Assembly: GCF_019097595.1 (NCBI RefSeq)
Contig: NC_080723.1
Location: 13,771,511 to 13,835,510, forward strand
DNA: 64,000 bases
Source of the DNA: Hemibagrus wyckioides
Taxonomy: Eukaryota > Chordata > Actinopteri > Siluriformes > Bagridae
Direction: 5' to 3'
In this document: positions 51,771 to 64,000 of the stretch, piece by piece
How positions within the stretch are numbered: position 1 is the first letter of the stretch
Layout of the letters: each line of letters starts with the position of its first letter
Notes under the pieces: model-generated
What the model saw: the letters and a program-made list of their open reading frames with translations, nothing else
Told to the model about the DNA's origin: nothing
Databases searched by the model: none
Made by a program: the position numbers and the translations under genes

Positions 51771-54169
51771 AATGGAACGTTACACTCAATATCATTTGCT
51801 CTGTTTATAATCATAATTTTGCCACCTTCTACATATCAGTTATGCATATGGACTTTTTTAGTTGTTTTTTCTGCCTGGCAAGCTGGGAAACCTATTCACT
51901 CTACCATGCAGTGAAATATTACACCTTGACTTGCACTTTCTAAAAGTAGCCCAGCGAGCAGTGGCTCGTCCCATAACATGTCACCGGTTAAATTCATCTT
52001 TCAAAGAAGTTGCCCCTGCTGCACTGGCAAAGCAGAGAAAATATAACATTCTACTTCATTTCTGATAGCGTTGCTGTGATGTATGTTCTACAACCACATA
52101 TACACCAACATTATGGTGTTTTCCTTACCATAAAACAAAAAGTGCCTTTAAAAAAATGTAGCCTAGAGATATTTACTATATAGGAGAAGATATTCCTGAG
52201 AGAGGGTGAGAGAGAGTCCCTTAATGGTGTTTCCATATGATTCCCTCTGCATGCACACTGTAGCTATAAATACCTTTTATTGGGTTTAAGTGGAATTAGC
52301 GTAGATATTTGCTATCAGTGTGGCTACTGATATACTGTGACAGAGTGCATGGTAAGGTCACACACACACACAAACATAGACACACACATATATTAACATC
52401 TATGCATTTTCATTCAGCGATCTTAGATGAAGCCTTAGTGGCTTTTCAGCGGCTTTCAGATTGGTCTTACATAATTTCCTTTACCAACTTCGTATACAGT
52501 ACATCTTTTTCTTTCACAGAAAGTATGACACAGGAACCTTCTGTCTATTTCTATAGCATAAAAGTGTAAACTTTATTGTATACTGACATTTCTAGTTTTC
52601 TAATTCACAGATCAAATGCATGGCACAGTCAGAGATCTACTACATTGCTGTACTGATTTGTTTTGTGTGAGGCACTTCTGGCTCAAATTGAGTCGGAACT
52701 TGAAAGACATGAAATAACTAAAGCTTTTAGACAGACATTAGCAAAAACTACTTTATATCAGAATTATCAGAATATAGGTTCCATGAATACAGGAAGAAAA
52801 ACATCACAGTTTGTCTTGCTTGAAAACTATGTGTTTATATATGAAAAAAAAAGAGATTAAGACATTTCAACACAGGGCTTCAATAAGACATTCTTTGATT
52901 GCATTTGATATCTTCGACCCAAGAGCCCTGCTGTTACAGTAAACATTGACTACTCTATCAGGATTAATTAAGATCGCAGAAGGCAATATGCCACACTGGT
53001 CAAGTTCTCTCTGTACTGGAACATCATTTGACAGTGATTCAGGTTTCATAAACTCATAAATACAGGTGCTGATGTCTCGCTTGCACTGAATTGTGAATAT
53101 TGAGGAGACATAGCACCCTTAATGCAATGTCATTTTGCACTTTTCACACATTTTTCACTTCAAATTACATTATATTAAGTGCATCTGATTTGTGTTTTAA
53201 TGAATATTAATGTCTATGGAAGGACAAGACAGCTTTTGTAATATCTATCAATTAGGTAATTTAAGAAATAATAAAGATTCTATTACCATCACCATTATAT
53301 TCTCTTAATAATTCCACTTATTTTAGATTGAAAATGTTACGAATCACTTTAACGAAATAATAATAATTAAAAAAAAAGAAAAAAGGATTGATTGGACATT
53401 TACCAGTACTCTAGAATAAGACTTGCAGCTGTAAATAATGACGGTGGACCATTTTGTTGCATAGAAGGTGATCACCATTTCTTTGCGCTTTGCTCACAGT
53501 GGGTCAAATCACTGCACTATGCTACATATAGTTGCTCTGTGCATCATCCTCTTATGTGTTATGCTGGTTGAATTTTTTTCACATTTAACAAAGATAACAA
53601 AAAACTTGAGGTACATGTAGAATAACAAAATAGCCAACAGTCTGAGCGAAAAGCCTGCTCAGTGAAATTAAGAGACTTTTAACGACGTGTCCACTCTGGT
53701 GTCACCGCGAGGCTCCATCTTTACAGTTTATTCCTCGACAAGAAGTATCTTTTCACTGATTGTTTGGTCTTCTTTAAAGAAAAAAAAAATATGATTTTAA
53801 GTAAATTACGCGCTTGATGCTCAACTCCATGTTACGGCCGATGGAAGCAGATCAACTTTTTAAGGCTGTGAGTATTTATCAAATGTAAACCACAGTTCTA
53901 CCAGAAACAAAATAGAAGTAGAAAACATTGAATTATCACAATTAAATCAAGCAGATAAATGAAACCAAATGATTTCAGAATATTAAAGATAATATAAATA
54001 ACCTTCGTTTGTAAAGTGCAAATAGAAAATGATCTTGTACATGATCTCAAGACTGTGCCTTAGAACACAGAAAATGGTCTTTGTGGAAAGTGCAACTCGA
54101 GATCTGCACAACTGAAAAATAAAAAGTCAAAAATAGAAAATCGGCCTTGTGATAGTCAGACAGTTGGCC
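51771..54169. other. No gene recognised
   Basis: Includes a short CA tract near 52360 and otherwise AT-rich sequence. The final 1 kb may hold the 3' UTR of the minus-strand GH31-like gene. Confidence 0.4.
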
Positions 54170-57854
<3,685 letters not shown>

Positions 57855-58870
57855 CTGAAGACAAGAAAGGATAAGGATAAAAATGTTTACATGGATTTTA
57901 AGGATAACATGGTTTGGGTTGTTAATAGATGCATGAAGGAATTCAATTAATTTCTGAGTACAATATCTTTATACCTAATGATATATTTGCATATTTGATT
58001 TTCTTTTTGTCTTCTTTGTCTGCTAACCAGAATTCAGCCTGTGGGTTTTCTCACATCACCCCACATTTACAAACACTCTTACAAACACTTTTTCATTATT
58101 TCACCTCAGACTAATGGTTAATAATCACAGAACCAATATCTAAGGTAATAATTGGCTACATTAAAAAAGATGAACTTTGTTACTGTGAAAAAACCTCAGG
58201 TTGGGCAACCATAGTTTTACTGATAGCTAACATAATTACCGCAGTAAAACCAAATAGTGTTTAACTGCCAATGTTACTTAAGGTACCATGAAAAAAACAT
58301 GACTTATTACAGAAGAATCATGACAGTATCACGGGTTATAGTTTGATAGAGATAGTTATTTTCAAAGAAAAAAAAATTAAAGTAAACTACAGCGGACTTT
58401 TATACAGGTATAAAAATATCAATTTAAGCAAAGTAAAATGGTTCATACTGACCCTACAAATGGCTGCATTTTTTTTTTTCTCATTCAAGATTTTAAAGCT
58501 CTGGTTTCCGTCTAAGTCTGGGTGAGTATATGGGTTACTGCGTGAGCTTATAAAGTATTACAGGTTACTAGTGTTAGTGTAATGGTGACATGTGACACTA
58601 TGCTTGGAATAGCAGCCTTACCTTCAGTTTACTAAGCACAGAACCAATGCTTTCTCCCTTTACAATGTTGAAAGATTCAGTATAACACCATATGTGTATT
58701 GCTTTTCTAGGTGCTAGTTATGTCAAAAGTACACATCACCTTGAAAATCATATTTTAAGATTTTGGGCATGAATACTTTAAAGCTATGGTTATCTAACCT
58801 ACAATTTAAGGTAAAGATGTATGCTGTATGTACTACGGTCAGGTTTTCCTGGAGAAAGTCATGATCTATG
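57855..58870. other. No gene recognised (upstream intron of the GH31-like gene?)
   Basis: Probably intronic, since the exon at 57854 starts with an acceptor. No further upstream exon was recognised on the minus strand. Confidence 0.4.
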
Positions 58871-59325
58871 CTGACCACAGGGAATGTCAAGATTGCTTTA
58901 ACACATTCCCATTTCTCATGTAAAACTACCAGACTGAGCAAATCCAGGCTTAACATTTCTCCCAGACCATACAAAGATGTATATACTAAACATGCAAAAC
59001 ACCTCTTAAATCTTAAAAATAAATTCCAATTAAATCAAGAAGCATGCATGGTAGTACAAAATGTAATTCATATGGTTTATCCGGGTGTAAGAACTGTAGA
59101 CAAATGTATTTATATATAGGCCATTTTATACAATTTCCCCATCCCCTTGAATATAATTATTTATTATTCGTTTGCTCATTTCTCCATTTCTTCCTGTCTT
59201 CAGTATTTCAATTTGAATTATATTTTAAAGAAATGGAAATAAATTATGGCCTGTCCTTTCTACCTTGAACCCAGATAACACACACACACTCACACACACA
59301 CACAGACACACACACACACACACTA
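58871..59325. repeat. Direct repeat, copy 1
   Basis: About 450 bp repeated at 62646-63100 in the same orientation with high similarity, from 'ctgaccacag' through 'cacctcttaaatcttaaaaa' and 'ggccattttata' to a terminal CA microsatellite. No coding capacity. It may be a segmental duplication or an unrecognised transposon. Confidence 0.9.
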
Positions 59326-60429
59326 CATGGGAAAAGTGTTTTAGCTAGATCAATTCTGCATCCATAATAATTTCTCTTTTTAAACAAAATTCACAAAATT
59401 TAAGTAAAAGAACATGGCTACATAGCCCCTACGGCACTGATTCCGGGTAATAATTCTAAAAGAAAACAGTTCTCCAATTATTATTATCCAGTCTACATGC
59501 AACAGTTTGTATGGAGATGATGAGGTAAAAAGGTTTTATTAAACCCCACATGCATTTGTTTTCAAAATACTAATTACTATTCCATTTTTGAGGCATATTT
59601 GTTCTTCCAACAAGCAGCTCACTCTCTTATACTTACTAGGCATGCGGTAAGAATACACCATGGAGAAATTTATCTTAGCCAGCCCATCTACTGCCACTAG
59701 ACACTAAAGACAAAGACACTAGAAGAACATGCAGAGGAACCTCACATGAACAACTCAGGTAGAAATAACTCAGGTTTAAGCAAATCTACCCACTGTGCCT
59801 TCCCCTAACCTGCAAGAATACATCATTTAACTGGTTAAAATATATGTTGCATTTGTAGTATAAAAAAAAGTACAAATAATAAATGCTAATTAATTTAATT
59901 TTCATAACAAAAACAATATTTATTTTTTTACCAGTTAAATGATGTATTTTCTTGTAGTTTTATGCCAGCTACTTCTTTCTAAAAGTATCACTGCTGCCAT
60001 TTCTCTGCTGGTGAAGCTATTAAAGTAATAGCTTTACCATCTGAAGTGATACTGCATCCCATCACTGACTACTGTGATTAATGCATCACTATGAAGCTGC
60101 CTGGTTCTTTCTTTTTTTAAATTTGCTTGAGATGTACAGTACTCTGTTTTGGATGCCCTAATTTGACCAAACCAGTGTCACCAACTGCAGATTTACTCAT
60201 GCACACATAGACATCCAGGGCTATGTTTTTACCTGGTTGGCCTCATACATACATATACACATACATACATACATGGATAGATTCAGGTTCATCTCCTCAA
60301 AAATAATTTTGGAGCTCTGGTTCTCCTTATATAATAAATACCTGGGCTTGGTAACTAGATCCATTGGCTTCTCCTATTACTGCTCCTTACACACAACTTC
60401 TTTTCCTCCATCCACCCATCATGTCTCTC

Positions 60430-61110
60430 GAAGGTATAAGACTGCCTTTCTGACATCTCTTTCTGGATGAAGACCCATATTCTGAAACTCAACCCTAATA
60501 AAACAGAGCTGGAAGGATTTGCTGAACCTCACAAACAAAATCTCAGATCAAACTTCTCAAAACACGTGACATCTACTATATCCGGCATCACAGCTTCCAG
60601 ATCCTACATATTTGTTCTTTGCAACTTCAGTAAAAGGACTATTCAAAACAATCATATAATCATATACAAGCTCTTGTTAATTCCTGATTGCATTTTACTT
60701 GGTATACTGTATCTACTCTGAGCATTTAAAATGTTTGCCGGTTTCCTGCTAATGTCTCTCATGTGACTCCGCTATCGAGGGTGACTCCTGACTAGACTGG
60801 CTTCCTGTTCCAGCAAGAATCAAATTCAAAACTCCTGTCCTTGCATGCCAGGAATCAATGGGCTATGGACCAAACTATATACAAACCCTGGTGCAAACCT
60901 ATACTCATGCATGCCAGCTCAGATATTCAACCTTAGGGCTGACTGACATGTCCTTCTCTTAGATCTGAGCATGTTTGTATGAAAAAACCTCACTGCTTCA
61001 ATGTCCTGGTACCTCTGCAGTTGAATAGGCTTCCTTCTTCGCATAGGTTAACCACATGCCTCTGTTCCTTCAACAAAGGATCAACTTCCTCCGTGAATAT
61101 CATTAAGTTT
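60430..61110 (+). repeat. L2-like LINE fragment
   Basis: Plus-strand frames with shifts read WMKTHILKLNPNKTEL (60460-60500), LDWLPVPARIKFKTPVLAC (60797-60850) and VPLQLNRLPSSHRLTTCLC (61010-61065). This is the usual order at the C-terminus of fish L2/CR1-type reverse transcriptases. Many frameshifts; inactive. Confidence 0.75.
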
Positions 61111-62645
61111 TGATTGTTACTTTTACAACGTGGAAAATAATCTCTTTAATAGGACCCATTAATGGATTCACCATGACTCAAACTATAACTGGAGCACAGT
61201 GTCTGTGAAAATAAAAGAATAGAGTATGCTTAAAGTAATCATTCTGCCATGCTACAATCTATGGTGTGCTATGAAGGATCTGGGCAATAAAAAGAGAATA
61301 CTGGCAAGCAAGTTTATAACCAGATTCATTCCAAGTCAAGCTCTTGGTTGTGCTTATGAATGTTATTTTAAGCTAACATGGAAACTAAAAAAGACTAATA
61401 AAACTTAGCACTAGAACAGTATCTTTCATGAAGTCTCATAAAACTATCAGACAATGAAAGGTTTTCCTCAGTTAAAACAAATTTGTTCAGATGAGGTTTC
61501 TCCTGAAAAAAAAAAAAATTCTAAATTTCACAAATAGGTTGCTGAGACTCAATCAATTCTCAATAACAAGTATTAAGCTCTAAGCTGCTTGATAAACAAG
61601 AATTACGTATTAAGCTCTCAATAACAAGTATTACGTTTGTTACTAAGCATAAACCTCTAGCTAGTTAAGTTCAGTCTAACTTGGGATCTTCAATCAAAAT
61701 GCAAAATAAAAATCGAAGAAAATTACTGTAACAGTAGCCTGTAAATTATCTGACAAGCCACTGAATATTTCTACATGAAGTATATTACTCATAGAGAACA
61801 TTCCCTTCTTGGGAAAGAGTAGGATCTTAGCTCTTTTCCTTTCATTTTTTTTTTCTATCTGGGGCATTCAGGAACATTGAAAGAAATCTAAGCCACAGCC
61901 AGCGACCTTTAGAAACCTTTACTTGTATAGGACTAGTAAATTTCAAAACTTCAATATCACATTTACCCAATAAATTTGGTGTTGAATTGTTGCTATTCTA
62001 TCAAATTTTGTTTGAATTTAAATATATGCAATTGAATATAAAAGCCAGACTAATGTCTGACTAATTCATGTGTTTGGTTACAGTATTAATAAAAGCTTTA
62101 AAGAGTGCCAGTGGATGTGTCCATATTTGTAGAATAAAAAAATATCCAATTTTTGTCCTGTTTAATGTCACTATGACATTATATCCATAAAGAATAAGAT
62201 GATTCACCATGTATAACTCTATATATACAAATAGAATATGATCAATATTAGTGTTTCTGTAAATTTCCTACAGCAGCTGTAGTGAAGCTGCATTAAAATG
62301 GCATGCATATTCACAGCCCTTCTCAGCATAGCAAACTCAGTGGAAACCATTTCCCCTCCTGTTGACATTTTGTTGAACCTGAGAAATGTCTCTCCATCTC
62401 AAGAGAACCAGTCCTGCACCTCACTGACCTCTGCTCAGGTTCCACAGATCCGCTTTAAAAAATAATGCCTTTCAAGTTTATAGACATTAACTAGCACCAA
62501 ACTTGAAGTTTTTAATATCAGAGGCTTATACTCTGACACTCCATGATCCCAAGTCCTGGGCTGATTCCTCCAACTGTGAAAGCAGAATGCCTGTCATCAG
62601 GCACCCCCGCCTGTGGCACTGATTAGGTTCGGGGAACTTCATAAA
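61111..62645. other. No gene recognised
   Basis: AT-rich sequence without recognised features. Confidence 0.45.
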
Positions 62646-63100
62646 CTGACCACAGAGAATGTCAAGACTGCTTTCACACATTCCCATTTCTCATGTAAAA
62701 CTACCAGAGTGACCAAATCCAGGCTTAACATTTCTCCCATACAAAGATGTATGTACTAAACATGCAAAACACCTCTTAAATCTTAAAAATAAATTCCTAT
62801 TAAATCAAGAAGCAATGTCCATTGCACTGTAGTACAACATGTATTTCATATGGTTTATCTGAGTGTAACAACTGTAGACAAATTTATTTATATATAGGCC
62901 ATTTTATAAAGTTTTCCATCCCCTTGAATATATCAATTTATTATACTTTTGTTCATTTCTTCATGTCTTCAGTAAATATACTTCAATTTGAATATATTTT
63001 AAAGAAATGGAAATAAATTGTGACCTGTCCTTCCTACCTTGAACCCAGATAACACACACACACACACACACAGACACACACACACACACACACACACACG
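62646..63100. repeat. Direct repeat, copy 2
   Basis: Second copy of 58871-59325, offset by about 3.78 kb, with small indels and a longer CA tract at the end. Confidence 0.9.
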
Positions 63101-63439
63101 AACAAATACATTTTCATCAAAGATGCCAGTTATTCTTCTGTTGTCTATACAGTGAGTTTAATCAGACAACTGAGAGATTGCCAACAATAAATGCTTTACA
63201 TTTACAAGCTTTAACAAATTCTGATCAGATTAAAATGCCTGTTTTAACATTTTTATGCTAGAAAATCTTATGAAGACAAAGAAATTACCAGTGTAATGTC
63301 AACAATTAACAGAGTATAAATAGTGACCATGGTTGCCATTAACAAACTATTAATAAGAATGACTATATGTAACCAGGTGATATTTAGAGGGGGTCTGGAT
63401 ATTCACAATATTACTGATGTGTATATAGCTGCAGACAAA

Positions 63440-63706
63440 TAAGAGAGCCCCTTTAAGAGTTGGTGGGTGACGTCATCGCGTGTACGTGCACATGCGCAAT
63501 CGCGCAATTAAGAAGTTATAGAGTAAGCTACAGGTGGTCGCGGTTTCTTTTACGAGTTTATTCTAACACTATCCAGGGAGCTGGATGTTGACACAGGATT
63601 GTGTTGATTAGCGAGTGTGGCTAAGTTGATGCGCCACGCGTTTAGACGAGGCCTGGTAGCGCAGGGGTGATTATATTAGTGTACACCGTTAGGAACATCG
63701 GGAAAA
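63440..63706 (+). promoter_or_regulatory. Promoter and noncoding first exon of an unidentified plus-strand gene
   Basis: A local CpG-rich block in AT-rich surroundings holds a perfect CRE (TGACGTCA, 63468-63475) and an NRF-1-like 'cacatgcgcaatcgcgc'. It is followed by about 150 bp that ends at a strong donor (GGAAAA|GTGAGTAAT, 63706/63707). Two short upstream frames (starting near 63583 and 63629) stop quickly, so the exon is likely 5' UTR. The gene body would lie beyond the window. Confidence 0.5.
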
Positions 63707-64000
63707 GTGAGTAATGTTAACCATTATAATATTTTGGTGATGTAAGTGTATTGTGTGAGTGTCATTGTAATGTAACTATTAGTGCACTTCTAAGATGTTT
63801 TGTTTTCTTCCTAGAGTGCCACTACCCTATTGTTAGTATTGTTAGTGTTGGAATTATTGCTCTTTCTGTTTAATTATGGTAAGGAAACAAGGACAAATTT
63901 GTGTTTTCCTTCATTTATAATGGAGACATTTATTGTTTAGAACAGAAGTAATTCTGACGCTGTACTTTGGTTTATTTGTTTCCCTTTTTTCCCCTTTTCT

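Noticed and set aside
58723..58974. 83-codon minus-strand open frame as an upstream GH31 exon
   Set aside because: It overlaps the 450-bp direct repeat and does not resemble the GH31 N-terminal domain.

Overview
The window looks like nuclear DNA from a ray-finned fish. It has vertebrate genes with GT-AG introns, long dinucleotide and tetranucleotide microsatellites, and many Tc1/mariner elements of the kind abundant in teleosts. The mix of Tc1 families and fish SINE tails would fit a catfish or a related ostariophysan, but the sequence alone does not prove the order. No prokaryotic or viral gene was recognised.

Layout. 1-14077: no host gene recognised; SINE/LINE tails, a (TATC)n array and several decayed or rearranged Tc1 elements, with the last few kb probably 3' flank of the next gene. 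14078-23690 (minus): a nap1l4-type nucleosome assembly protein gene, 12 coding exons for 354 aa, including a 17-nt microexon, plus a noncoding first exon at a CCAAT-box promoter. 23700-30450: transposon-dense spacer with one intact 1248-bp Tc1 element, a rearranged relative, a decayed DD35E element and two deletion derivatives of another family (one of these lies in nap1l4 intron 1). 30446-48296 (plus): a complete cpt1a-type carnitine palmitoyltransferase 1 gene, head-to-head with nap1l4. It has a noncoding exon 1 and 18 coding exons per transcript, giving 774 or 773 aa. 48297-54169: 3' flank, trinucleotide arrays and one unexplained small ORF. 54170-57854 (minus): the C-terminal 360 aa of a family-31 glycosidase-like gene (MYORG-like), convergent with cpt1a; its 5' exons were not found. 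57855-64000: repeats, an L2-like LINE fragment, a 450-bp direct duplication, and at 63440-63706 a CpG-containing promoter and noncoding exon of an unidentified plus-strand gene running out of the window.

Most notable observation. The cpt1a gene carries two tandem versions of one coding exon (42276-42363 and 42849-42933). They have the same phases and encode alternative 28-29 residue segments around the conserved Cys305 of the catalytic domain. One version is CPT1A-like and the other CPT1B-like. Only transcripts that include exactly one keep the frame, so this is a strong candidate for mutually exclusive splicing that would tune the enzyme. An intact Tc1 element and a 250-bp pyrimidine-rich tract lie immediately upstream of the pair.

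Other points of interest are the GH31-like protein, which has Glu where the family's catalytic Asp is expected; long hairpin-forming inverted repeats in introns of nap1l4 and cpt1a; and the repeated abutment of Tc1 elements to (TA)n arrays.
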